Below are positions 9,326 to 17,077 of a stretch of DNA of 34,469 nucleotides, piece by piece. The notes beneath the pieces were generated by a model, which was not told the DNA's origin, did not search any database, and saw only the letters and a list, made by a program, of their open reading frames with translations. The stretch covers positions 1 to 34,469 of the forward strand of contig CAUFMG010000020.1 of the NCBI GenBank assembly GCA_959026725.1. Direction: 5' to 3'. The DNA is from an uncultured Collinsella sp. (GTDB taxonomy: Bacteria > Actinomycetota > Coriobacteriia > Coriobacteriales > Coriobacteriaceae). Numbering within the stretch: position 1 is the first letter of the stretch; every line of letters starts with the position of its first letter. A program made the position numbers and the translations under genes.

Positions 9326-9333
9326 ACGTGTTT

Positions 9334-9357
9334 TTAAGGGGCCTCCGAGCCCCTTAA
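9334..9357 (+). terminator. probable terminator after the rnj-cinA run
   Basis: A 9-bp perfect stem (TTAAGGGGC/GCCCCTTAA) with a 6-base loop begins 8 bases after the CinA-domain stop. The tail after the stem is only weakly T-rich, so efficiency is uncertain, but the position between cinA and the recA promoter fits a transcription boundary. Confidence 0.55.
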
Positions 9358-9432
9358 TTGTGGAGATAGGGACCTTAGGCTCATTTGGCGTTTGTGCTGG
9401 TTGTAGATGTATTTTTGCCTGCCTTGTTCATA

Positions 9433-9494
9433 TTTGGTCCTTTGTGGTCAAGCATTTGGTCAGTGTTTGGTCGGCGTTTGGTTGGGTTTTGGAA
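9433..9494 (+). repeat. TTTGGTC-like motif repeated about every 11 bp upstream of recA
   Basis: Six copies of a TTTGGTC-like motif start at 9433, 9443, 9455, 9466, 9477 and 9488; three are exact and the others differ at one to three positions. Spacing is 10-12 bases, about one helical turn, so all copies face the same side of the DNA. The array ends about 30 bp before the recA -35 box. It may be a multi-site protein binding platform or an upstream activating element; no known regulator is recognised. Confidence 0.6.
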
Positions 9495-9524
9495 AGACCG
9501 CCTGCATATGATTGGCCTGAACGG

Positions 9525-9553
9525 TTGACCACGAACAGCCGTTCGTTTATTAT
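9525..9553 (+). promoter_or_regulatory. recA promoter with embedded SOS (LexA) box
   Basis: The -35 is TTGACC (9525-9530) and the -10 TATTAT (9548-9553), with a 17-base spacer. The spacer contains the perfect palindrome CGAACAGCCGTTCG (9532-9545), which matches the Gram-positive SOS box core GAAC-N4-GTTC. LexA bound there would block RNA polymerase. The same motif occurs upstream of lexA in this window. Confidence 0.9.
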
Positions 9554-9583
9554 CGATGCAGTTTGTTAAGAGGAGGGCTATTC

Positions 9584-10732
9584 ATGGCCAAGAATTCAGG
9601 TCCCGTACGTACCGTTCATGCTCGCACGACGGGTAAAGAGCGCGATGAGATGATCGCCACCACCAAGGCCGAGATCGAGAAGAAATTCGGCCAGGGTTCC
9701 ATCATGAGGTACGGCGACGGTGGTCCCGAGCTCGAGGTCGAGGCCATTCCCACGGGCGCCCTGGCCCTCGATGCCGCGCTGGGTATCGGCGGCGTGCCGC
9801 GCGGCCGTATCGTCGAGATTTACGGTCCTGAGTCCTCCGGTAAGACGACGCTTTCGCTCGAGATCCTGGCCGAGGCCCAGGCAATGGGTGGCGTTGTGGC
9901 ATTTATCGATGCCGAGCACGCGCTTGATCCCACGTATGCCGCGCGCATCGGCGTGGATATCGACGAGGTGCTCATTTCCCAGCCCGATACGGGCGAGCAG
10001 GCGCTCGAGATTGTTGACATGCTCGTGCGTTCCGGCGCCATCGATGCCATCGTCGTCGACTCCGTCGCCGCGCTGACCCCGCGTGCCGAGATCGAGGGAG
10101 AAATCGGCGATACTACGGTCGGTCTTCAGGCTCGCCTGATGAGTCAGGCGCTCCGCAAGCTCGCCGGCTCGCTGTCCAAGTCCAACACGACGTGCATCTT
10201 CATTAACCAGCTGCGTGAGAAGATCGGCGTCATGTTCGGCAACCCCGAGACTACGACGGGCGGCCGCGCCCTTAAGTTCTTCTCTTCGGTGCGTATCGAC
10301 ATTCGCCGCATCGACAGCATTAAGCTTAAGGACGAGGTTATCGGTAACCGCGTGCGCGCCAAGGTCGTTAAGAACAAGGTGGCAGCTCCGTTCCGTTCTG
10401 CTGAGTTCGACATCATGTACGGTACGGGCATCTCTAAGGAGGGCTCGATTCTGGACATGGCTGTCGAGTGCGGCATCTGCAAGAAGATGGGCTCCTGGTT
10501 TGCCTATGGCGAGGACAAGCTCGGCAACGGTCGCGAGGCCGCTAAGGCGTTCCTGCGCGAACATCCCGATTGCGCCGACGAGATTGAGCATAAGGTCCGC
10601 CTTGCCTGCGGGCTTGAGTTTGATGACGATGCTCCGTCCGAGGTGGAGCTGACCGATCAGCCTGCGCCTGAGGAGTTTGATGAGCTTTATGCCATCGATG
10701 GCTCTGCCATGCTCGATGATGACGACGAGTAA
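9584..10732 (+). CDS. recA: Recombinase RecA
   Basis: 382-residue DNA strand-exchange protein and co-protease that triggers LexA self-cleavage. Walker A GPESSGKTT is at residues 81-89. The segments LISQPDTGEQALEI and VVDSVAALTPRAEIEGEIGD and the loop-2 region INQLREKIGVMFGNPETT all match RecA. A longer acidic C-terminus ends in DDDDE, typical of the autoregulatory tail. ATG 9584 is chosen over an in-frame earlier codon at 9563 because GAGGAGGG sits 7-14 bases upstream of it and because family proteins begin near here. recX follows after 11 bases. Confidence 0.97.
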   Translation: MAKNSGPVRTVHARTTGKERDEMIATTKAEIEKKFGQGSIMRYGDGGPELEVEAIPTGALALDAALGIGGVPRGRIVEIYGPESSGKTTLSLEILAEAQAMGGVVAFIDAEHALDPTYAARIGVDIDEVLISQPDTGEQALEIVDMLVRSGAIDAIVVDSVAALTPRAEIEGEIGDTTVGLQARLMSQALRKLAGSLSKSNTTCIFINQLREKIGVMFGNPETTTGGRALKFFSSVRIDIRRIDSIKLKDEVIGNRVRAKVVKNKVAAPFRSAEFDIMYGTGISKEGSILDMAVECGICKKMGSWFAYGEDKLGNGREAAKAFLREHPDCADEIEHKVRLACGLEFDDDAPSEVELTDQPAPEEFDELYAIDGSAMLDDDDE

Positions 10733-10743
10733 CGGATTCTCGT

Positions 10744-11436
10744 ATGTCGTATACGGTGACCGAGGCCACGGTCGTCTTTCCCGATAAGAAGGCGGCCTCC
10801 TCGTTCTCGAACGGGTGTGCGTCCAAAAAGCCTTGCGCACATATCGATTGTGAGCTTGAGGAGGGTTTTGAGCGGTACATTTGGATTCCCGTGCGGGTCG
10901 CGCGCCTGTATGTCAAAAACCGCCCCGATCTTCCCTGTGATTGGGACAACTTTCGTGAGGCGGTGCAGTTCATCGAGCGTAAATGTGCACTTACCATGGT
11001 GACCGAGATGTTATCGCGCCGCGACCATGCGACGGGTGAGGTCCGTGATAAGCTGGCTTGCTACGGCTTTCACCAGCCCGCGATCGATTTCGCCGTCGAG
11101 CGCGCCACCGAGTATCGCTTTTTAGACGAGAACCGCTTTTGCTCGTACTTTATCGAGGAACGCAAGCGGCGTGGTTGGGGACAGCGTAAAATCGAGACCG
11201 AGCTCAAGCGCCGTCATGTCGAGCTCGATGACATCCCCGGTTATCCCGAGGATTATTTTGCCGTCGAAGACGATTTGGCGCGTGCGTCAGCCCTGCTCGC
11301 CAAGCGGCGTGTTCCAGAGACGCGCGGATTCGAAAAACTGGTTCGGTTTTTGATGGGCAAGGGCTTTTCGTATCACATTGCCGCCGATGCCGTTAAGGCA
11401 CGTCTCGATGCCGAATGCGAGGAATGTGCGCTTTAG
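10744..11436 (+). CDS. recX: Regulatory protein RecX
   Basis: 230-residue RecX, which binds and modulates RecA filaments. The three-helix RecX repeats are seen from about residue 85: TEMLSRRDHATGEVRDKLACYG, FLDENRFCSYFIEERKRRGWGQ and the C-terminal LVRFLMGKGFSYHIAADAVK. About 80 residues precede the core domain, more than in short RecX proteins. That extension is Cys-containing and has no family I recognise. There is no strong ribosome binding site before the ATG, so translation may depend on coupling to recA, whose stop is 11 bases upstream; the SOS-controlled recA promoter probably drives both. Confidence 0.88.
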   Translation: MSYTVTEATVVFPDKKAASSFSNGCASKKPCAHIDCELEEGFERYIWIPVRVARLYVKNRPDLPCDWDNFREAVQFIERKCALTMVTEMLSRRDHATGEVRDKLACYGFHQPAIDFAVERATEYRFLDENRFCSYFIEERKRRGWGQRKIETELKRRHVELDDIPGYPEDYFAVEDDLARASALLAKRRVPETRGFEKLVRFLMGKGFSYHIAADAVKARLDAECEECAL

Positions 11437-11498
11437 GCGTATGCGTTTTGTGGCCCTGCCGTTCACCGCGTTTTAGCCGCCGTACTGGGGCCATTTAT

Positions 11499-11527
11499 TT
11501 GACAGTTGTTGTGGTTCAACGTACGAT
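11499..11527 (+). promoter_or_regulatory. promoter for rny
   Basis: A perfect TTGACA -35 (11499-11504) is separated by exactly 17 bases from TACGAT (11522-11527), a good sigma-70-type -10. Transcription would start near 11535, giving a leader of about 160 bases before the rny start. Confidence 0.8.
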
Positions 11528-11556
11528 AAACACTGTCATTTGCTTTGTGATATGTG

Positions 11557-11661
11557 CTCATCTGTGATGAGTTTGTTTATATGTTTATCTGTATCCGACC
11601 CGCATAAGCTGCGCCCATATTACTCAAATGTCGCGAGCCGTTCGTAAGGACGGTTCGCTTT
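11557..11661 (+). promoter_or_regulatory. structured leader of rny with two hairpins
   Basis: Within the predicted leader are two inverted repeats. CTCATC-TGT-GATGAG (11557-11571) is followed by TTTGTTTAT. GCGAGCCGT-N8-ACGGTTCGC (11633-11658, one G-T pair) is followed by TTTGTTGTG. Both resemble weak intrinsic terminators, so attenuation of rny or a target for nuclease autoregulation is possible. No known riboswitch class was recognised. Confidence 0.4.
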
Positions 11662-11693
11662 GTTGTGTAACGAATCCATAAAAAGGAGTGAGC

Positions 11694-13244
11694 ATGCCTA
11701 TCATCGCAGCGCTCGTTGGCATCGTTTTGGGTGCTATCGCCGCCATTGCCTACATGCGCACCGCCAAGCAGGGTAGTCTTCACGAGGCCGACGAAAAGAT
11801 CCAGTCGGCACACGCACAGGCTGAGTCCCTGATCGGTGATGCAAAGCGTCAGGCCGAGACCCTCAAAAAAGAGGCTCTGCTCGAGGCTAAAGAGGAGATC
11901 ATCAAAAACAAGCAGGCCGCCGAGGCCGAGGACAAGCAGCGTAAGAACGAGATTCGTACGCTCGAGAACCGCGTGATGCAGCGCGAGGAATCCCTCGATC
12001 GCCGTAACGACGCTCTCGACAAGCGCGAGCATCAGCTGTCCAGCCAGGCCGGTCAGGTCGAGAAGCGCTCCCGAGAGCTCGAGGAGCTCTGCGCAAAGCA
12101 GACCTCCGAGCTCGAGCGTATCGCCGACCTTACCCGCGAGGACGCCCACAAGGAGCTCCTCGATAAGGTTCGCGGCGAGGTTACCCACGAGGCCGCCACG
12201 ATCATTCGCGAGTCCGAGCAGCAGGTTCGCGCCGAGTGCCACAAGACCGCCCAGGAGATTTTGTCCCTGGCGATTCAGCGCTGCGCTGCCGACCACACTG
12301 CCGAGGTCACCGTTACCTCCGTGCACATTCCCTCTGATGACCTCAAGGGCCGTATCATCGGTCGCGAGGGTCGCAACATCCGGACCTTCGAGCAGGTTTC
12401 CGGCGTCAACCTCGTGATCGACGACACGCCCGAGACCGTCGTTCTTTCGAGCTTCGACCCGGTCCGTCGTGAGACCGCCCGTGTCGCCCTCGAGAACCTC
12501 ATCGCCGACGGCCGCATTCACCCTGCCCGCATCGAGGAGATGTATCACAAGGCTGCCGACCTGGTTCAGCAGCGCGTGCGCGAGGCTGGCGAGCAGGCTG
12601 CCTTCGATACCGGCATCCACGATCTGCACCCTGAGATCGTCAAGACCCTTGGTGCCCTGCGCTACCGTACCTCGTTTGGTCAGAACGTGCTTCAGCACTC
12701 CCTCGAGGTCTCTGATCTGTGCGGCGTGATGGCTTCCGAGCTTGGCCTGGACGTTGTGACCGCCAAGCGCGCCGGCCTGCTGCACGACCTGGGCAAGGCA
12801 ATCGACCACGACGTCGAGGGCCCGCATGCCGTCATCGGCGCCGAGCTTGCCCGCCGTTATGGCGAGAAGCCCGTTATCGTCCACGCTATCGAGGCTCACC
12901 ATGCCGATGTCGACCCCAACACGGTGCTCGATGTCCTGGTGCAGGCCGCCGATGCTGTCTCCGCCTCTCGCCCCGGTGCCCGTCGCGAGTCTGCCGAGAA
13001 CTACATCAAGCGCCTTGAGAAGCTCGAGGAGATCGCCAACTCCCATGACGGCGTCGAGCGTACCTATGCCATGCAGGCTGGTCGCGAGGTCCACGTCATG
13101 GTTCAGCCGGACAAGATCTCCGATGCCCAGTCCACGGTTCTGGCTCACGATATCGCCCATCAGATCGAGGAAGAGATGGAGTATCCCGGTCAGGTGCGCG
13201 TCGTCGTGATTCGCGAGAGCCGCGCTGTCGATATCGCTAAATAA
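11694..13244 (+). CDS. rny: Ribonuclease Y
   Basis: 516-residue membrane-anchored endoribonuclease that starts decay of many mRNAs. It has an N-terminal membrane helix (about residues 2-20), a long charged coiled coil (about 30-195), a KH RNA-binding domain with KGRIIGREGRNIRTFE, and an HD phosphohydrolase domain with LLHDLGKAIDHD and EAHHADVDP. Length equals the family norm. ATG 11694 is used because AAAAGGAG ends six bases before it; the GTG six bases earlier would have no spacing to that site. It is followed one base later by the GHKL ATPase gene, so the two are translationally close. Confidence 0.95.
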   Translation: MPIIAALVGIVLGAIAAIAYMRTAKQGSLHEADEKIQSAHAQAESLIGDAKRQAETLKKEALLEAKEEIIKNKQAAEAEDKQRKNEIRTLENRVMQREESLDRRNDALDKREHQLSSQAGQVEKRSRELEELCAKQTSELERIADLTREDAHKELLDKVRGEVTHEAATIIRESEQQVRAECHKTAQEILSLAIQRCAADHTAEVTVTSVHIPSDDLKGRIIGREGRNIRTFEQVSGVNLVIDDTPETVVLSSFDPVRRETARVALENLIADGRIHPARIEEMYHKAADLVQQRVREAGEQAAFDTGIHDLHPEIVKTLGALRYRTSFGQNVLQHSLEVSDLCGVMASELGLDVVTAKRAGLLHDLGKAIDHDVEGPHAVIGAELARRYGEKPVIVHAIEAHHADVDPNTVLDVLVQAADAVSASRPGARRESAENYIKRLEKLEEIANSHDGVERTYAMQAGREVHVMVQPDKISDAQSTVLAHDIAHQIEEEMEYPGQVRVVVIRESRAVDIAK

Positions 13245-13245
13245 C

Positions 13246-14331
13246 ATGAGCGACGCGAACGAGCTCATCTCATTTATCGCGTCGATGTCGGGGGAGGGCA
13301 ACCTTCGCGTCGAGGAGAACCTTGGCGAGGGGTATGTCCGCCTCCGCGTTTCGGAGGCCGAGCGGCGCCAGGCAAAGCACGACATTCAGCATGTCGAGGA
13401 TATCGTCATCGAAATGCTCCGTAATGCTCGCGATGCCGGCGCCGACAAGGTCTATCTCGCCACGACCAAGGAAGATGGCGTCCGGACGCTTGTCTTTCTG
13501 GATAACGGCTCGGGTGTTCCGCAGGATATGCAAGAGCGAATCTTCGATGCTCGCGTTACCTCAAAGCTCGAGAGCATGAAGATGGACCGTTGGGGCGTTC
13601 ACGGTCGTGGCATGGCATTGTTTTCGATCAAGCAGAACACCGACGAGGCCCGTGTGGTCACGTCCGGCGTCGATCTTGGTTCAGCCTTTAAGGTGAGCGT
13701 TGCAGCCGACCGCCTCAGTGAGCGTGCCGATCAGTCCAGCTGGCCCCAGGCCGTCAAGGATGAGGACGGACGTTATGTCTGTGCTCGCGGTCCGCATAAT
13801 ATTATTCGCGCTGCTTGTGAGTTTGCGCTCGAGGAGTTGCGTGGTTGCGATGTCTATCTTGGTTCTCCGTCTGAGATTGCCGCGACCCTTTATGCTCAGG
13901 CGTCAAGTCGGCTCGATACGTCTCGTCTCCTGTTCATTGACGACGAGAGCGAGCTTCCGGTTGTCGATCGTTTAGGCCTTGCCTCCGATGCCGAGGACTT
14001 TATCCGTATCTGCTCGGGTTTGGGCCTTGAGATGTCCGAACGCACGGCACATCGCATTTTGGCAGGGCAGATTAAGCCCGTTCGCGGTGTGACCGCGCGT
14101 CTGCTGCGCGAACGTGATTCGTCCTCGCATGCGCCGGCTCCTGTCGATCTCGCGAAGGATCGTCGCGGGCTACGTATTGCCAAGGATGACATGGCACAGT
14201 TTTCGCGTGCTGTGGAGCGCGTCTTTAATGACCTTGCCGCCCGGTACTATCTCAACCTTTGCGGCGACCCTAAGATTCGCGTTTCGCGTGATCGAATCAC
14301 CGTGACCTTCGATCTTGCCAAAGAGGAATAG
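13246..14331 (+). CDS. Uncharacterised GHKL-type (MutL-like) ATPase
   Basis: 361 residues, of which the first 130 form a Bergerat ATP-binding fold. The N-box has Glu56, Asn60 and Asp63 in VIEMLRNARDAGA. The G1 motif is DNGSG (86-90). A TSK motif and GVHGRGMALFSI (117-128) follow, arranged as in MutL rather than as in histidine kinases. There is no kinase dimerisation or receiver domain and no membrane segment. The remaining 230 residues are not recognised. It begins one base after the rny stop and is followed by spoVS. The tight link to RNase Y suggests a job in the same pathway, but that is inference; substrate and partner are unknown. Confidence 0.8.
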   Translation: MSDANELISFIASMSGEGNLRVEENLGEGYVRLRVSEAERRQAKHDIQHVEDIVIEMLRNARDAGADKVYLATTKEDGVRTLVFLDNGSGVPQDMQERIFDARVTSKLESMKMDRWGVHGRGMALFSIKQNTDEARVVTSGVDLGSAFKVSVAADRLSERADQSSWPQAVKDEDGRYVCARGPHNIIRAACEFALEELRGCDVYLGSPSEIAATLYAQASSRLDTSRLLFIDDESELPVVDRLGLASDAEDFIRICSGLGLEMSERTAHRILAGQIKPVRGVTARLLRERDSSSHAPAPVDLAKDRRGLRIAKDDMAQFSRAVERVFNDLAARYYLNLCGDPKIRVSRDRITVTFDLAKEE

Positions 14332-14337
14332 TGCCTT

Positions 14338-14355
14338 TACCGAGTCCACTCGGTA
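14338..14355. promoter_or_regulatory. 18-bp perfect palindrome upstream of spoVS
   Basis: TACCGAGTCCACTCGGTA is a perfect inverted repeat with a 2-base centre, just after the GHKL gene stop. Its last two bases are shared with TACGAT (14354-14359), the same -10 hexamer as the rny promoter, though no good -35 is seen. It could be an operator for spoVS or a small hairpin punctuating the operon. Confidence 0.45.
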
Positions 14356-14405
14356 CGATACAGTTATTGCAGTTAAAACGTACTTTTAAACGCAGGAGTT
14401 TCTTC

Positions 14406-14723
14406 ATGGATTGCCTGAAGGTATCAAGCAAATCATCGCCCGCGTCCGTTGCCGGCGCCATCGCCGGCATGGTCAAGGATGGTGTACCCGTCAACATCCA
14501 GTGTGTCGGCGCCGGTGCGGTCAACCAGGCCATTAAGGCCGTGGCTATCGCGCGCGGTTTTTTGATTCCAACCGGTTTTGATATTTCCTGCGCGCCCGTG
14601 TTCTCCGACATCCTCATTAACGGGGAGTCGCGCACGGCCATCCGCCTTTCTATCTACGTTCACCAGATCAATCGAGCTGCTATGGATAACGTCGTCATGG
14701 ATGATGTTAAGCCTGTGGCATAG
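14406..14723 (+). CDS. spoVS: Stage V sporulation protein S (SpoVS) family
   Basis: 105-residue Alba-like protein. The family core is unmistakable: LKVSSKSSPASVAGAIAGMV, VGAGAVNQAIKAVAIARGF and SRTAIRLSIYV. It is somewhat longer than typical SpoVS proteins because of the C-terminal HQINRAAMDNVVMDDVKPVA-type tail. ATG 14406 is preceded by AGGAG (14393-14397) and gives the expected N-terminus. SpoVS is needed for late sporulation in Bacillus but is widely conserved in non-spore-formers and is often next to rny, as here. No other sporulation gene is in the window, so a vegetative nucleic-acid-related role is more likely. Confidence 0.92.
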   Translation: MDCLKVSSKSSPASVAGAIAGMVKDGVPVNIQCVGAGAVNQAIKAVAIARGFLIPTGFDISCAPVFSDILINGESRTAIRLSIYVHQINRAAMDNVVMDDVKPVA

Positions 14724-14768
14724 CTTCTGCTTGCCTCGATTCGCTCCCCATCGTTAGGACTTATACAC

Positions 14769-16139
14769 ATGGACCAGCGTTCCGTACGCGATATTCTTGC
14801 CGGTAAAACCTACTTTATCCGCACATTTGGCTGCCAGATGAATCAGCACGACTCCGAGCGTGTGAGTGGCCTGCTTGATTCGTATGGCTGCCTCATGGCG
14901 CTCGATCCCGAGCATGCCGATATCGTTGTGTTTATGACGTGCTGTGTGCGCGAGGCTGCCGATACGCGCCTGTACGGTCAGTGCAATTCCTGCAAAAGCC
15001 TGCCGCCTTCGCCTTCGGGCAAGCGCGTGGTTGCCGTTGGTGGTTGCATCGCGCAACGCGATGGCGAGGGTCTGCTCACCAACGTCGATAACGTCAATGT
15101 CATCTTTGGCACGCATTCCATCGCACATGTGGCCGAGCTCATTGCCGAGGCGTTCCTGGACGGCAAGCGTCATATCCGCACCAATGAGCATGAGGATACG
15201 GATGCCATGAGTATGCCGTGGCACCGTGAGACGCAGTATCACGCCTGGGTGCCCATCATGACGGGCTGCAATAACTTCTGCACCTACTGCATCGTGCCGT
15301 ACGTGCGCGGTCGCGAAAAGAGTCGCCCCTTCGAGGAGATTGTCGACGAGGTGACCGGCTTGGTGCGCCAGGGCGTGCGTGAGATTACGCTGCTGGGCCA
15401 AAACGTTAACTCATATGGCCGCGATTTGTTTGGTAAGCCGCGCTTTGCCGACTTGCTGCGCGCCGTGGGCGATACGGGCGTGGAGCGCATCTTCTTTACG
15501 TCTTCGCATCCCAAGGACCTGCTGCCCGAGACCATCGACGCCATGGCCGAGACGCCTGCCGTTATGCCGCAGCTGCACCTGGCCGCCCAGTCAGGTTCGA
15601 CGCGGATCCTCAAAGAGATGAATCGCCGTTATACACGCGAGGACTATCTGGGCCTGGTCGATCGCATTCGCAACCGCATGCCCGACATCGCGCTCTCGAC
15701 CGACATTATCGTTGGCTTCCCGGGCGAGACTGAAGAAGACTTTGAGCAGACGCTCTCACTTGCCGAGACGGTCCGCTATGCTCAGGCCTATACCTTCATC
15801 TATTCCAAGCGCGCCGGTACCCCGGCCGCCGAGATTGATGATCCTACGCCGCATGAGGTTATTCTCGAGCGTTTCAACCGCCTGGTTAAGGTTATCGAGA
15901 CCACTGCACACGAGTATAACCAGGGTGAGCTTCATACTGTGGTGCCGGCGCTCATTGAGGGAACGAGCAAAAAGAATGACGCGGTGCTACTGGGCAAGAG
16001 TCCCAAGGATCAGACCGTGCATGCGCCTATCCCAGAGGGTTACAGCATCGACCAGCTTGTTGGCAAGATCGTTGATGTTGACGTTGACGTTGCCAAGACC
16101 TGGTATTTGTCTGGCTCCGTTGTGGGCGAGCCGCGCTAA
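14769..16139 (+). CDS. miaB: tRNA-2-methylthio-N6-dimethylallyladenosine synthase MiaB
   Basis: 456-residue radical-SAM methylthiotransferase acting on i6A37 of tRNAs reading UNN codons. The N-terminal domain begins with TYFIRTFGCQMNQHDSERVS and VVFMTCCVREAADTR. The radical-SAM cysteines are at 167, 171 and 174 in GCNNFCTYC, followed by VPYVRGREKSRP, the MiaB form. A TRAM domain closes the protein. TTAGGA is the ribosome binding site. Its stop overlaps the start of miaA (TAATG), coupling the methylthiolase to the prenyltransferase that makes its substrate. Confidence 0.95.
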   Translation: MDQRSVRDILAGKTYFIRTFGCQMNQHDSERVSGLLDSYGCLMALDPEHADIVVFMTCCVREAADTRLYGQCNSCKSLPPSPSGKRVVAVGGCIAQRDGEGLLTNVDNVNVIFGTHSIAHVAELIAEAFLDGKRHIRTNEHEDTDAMSMPWHRETQYHAWVPIMTGCNNFCTYCIVPYVRGREKSRPFEEIVDEVTGLVRQGVREITLLGQNVNSYGRDLFGKPRFADLLRAVGDTGVERIFFTSSHPKDLLPETIDAMAETPAVMPQLHLAAQSGSTRILKEMNRRYTREDYLGLVDRIRNRMPDIALSTDIIVGFPGETEEDFEQTLSLAETVRYAQAYTFIYSKRAGTPAAEIDDPTPHEVILERFNRLVKVIETTAHEYNQGELHTVVPALIEGTSKKNDAVLLGKSPKDQTVHAPIPEGYSIDQLVGKIVDVDVDVAKTWYLSGSVVGEPR

Positions 16140-17077
16140 TGGTTGCTCCTGGGGCAGGTCTTTCCGCCGTTGCGATCGTCGGTCCGACGGCGGTTGGTAA
16201 GAGCGATGTTGCCGATCGTTTGGCAGCTCGTCTTTCGTCCGAAGTGCTGTCGTGCGATGCGATGCAAATCTATCGCGGCATGGATATCGGTACCGCAAAG
16301 ATGGCGCCCGATGAGTGTACGGCGCCGCTGCGTCTCGTCGACATTGTAGAGCCGGGTGTGGCATATTCTGCTGCGCTTTATCAGGCTGATGCTCGCGCGC
16401 ATGTTGAGCGCTTGCTTGGCGAGGGCCGCCTGCCGGTGTTTTGCGGGGGTACGGGGCTGTATCTCAAGGCCGCCCTCGATGAGATGGACTTTCCCTCGGG
16501 TGAACTTGAGGACGATCGCCGTGCGGGCTATCAGGAGCTTGCCGAGCGTATTGGCGAGGAGGGACTGCATGCCCTGCTTGCCGAGCGCGACCCCGAGTCC
16601 GCTGCGGTCATCCACCCCCATAATGTTCGCCGCGTGATTCGCGCTCTCGAAATGCACGATGATGGAGTGTCCTACGCGCAGCAAAAGTCGCAGTTTAGTG
16701 TTCCGCGCGAGCATTATCACGCTCTGTGGTTTGGTCTGACGCGTAATCGCGAGATGCTCTACGAGCGCATTAACCTGCGCGTCGACCTGATGTTTGAGCA
16801 GGGCCTTGTCGATGAGGTTCGCGGTCTTATGGACCAGGGGCTGGCAGATGCCCTGACTTCGATGCAGGCGATTGGCTATAAAGAGATTATCGATGCCTTT
16901 AACGGCGTGATTTCTATGGATGAGGCTCGCGAACTCATCAAGATGCGTTCGCGTCGCTATGCCAAGCGTCAGCTTTCGTGGTTTAAACGCGATGACCGTA
17001 TCGTGTGGTTCGATATGGACGAGTTTACGATCGATGAGGTCGTTGAGGACATCCTGCATCGTATTGAGGCTGTCTAA
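16139..17077 (+). CDS. miaA: tRNA dimethylallyltransferase MiaA
   Basis: 312-residue enzyme that transfers dimethylallyl from DMAPP to A37 of tRNA, the step before MiaB. The P-loop is GPTAVGKS at residues 15-22. The substrate loop CDAMQIYRGMDIGTAKM has Asp40 and Gln43 where the family usually shows DSxQ. Further motifs are VFCGGTGLYLKA and a C-terminal RSRRYAKRQLSWFKRD. Its start overlaps miaB by one base and its stop overlaps hflX by one base, so miaB-miaA-hflX is a coupled operon. Confidence 0.95.
   Translation: MVAPGAGLSAVAIVGPTAVGKSDVADRLAARLSSEVLSCDAMQIYRGMDIGTAKMAPDECTAPLRLVDIVEPGVAYSAALYQADARAHVERLLGEGRLPVFCGGTGLYLKAALDEMDFPSGELEDDRRAGYQELAERIGEEGLHALLAERDPESAAVIHPHNVRRVIRALEMHDDGVSYAQQKSQFSVPREHYHALWFGLTRNREMLYERINLRVDLMFEQGLVDEVRGLMDQGLADALTSMQAIGYKEIIDAFNGVISMDEARELIKMRSRRYAKRQLSWFKRDDRIVWFDMDEFTIDEVVEDILHRIEAV

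Noticed and set aside
9326..9569. Open frame (+) between the CinA-domain gene and recA
   Set aside because: It overlaps the terminator hairpin, the phased repeats and the recA promoter; it is regulatory DNA.
11577..13385. Antisense open frame across rny (602 codons)
   Set aside because: Leu/Gly/Asp-rich low-complexity shadow of the coiled-coil codons of rny.
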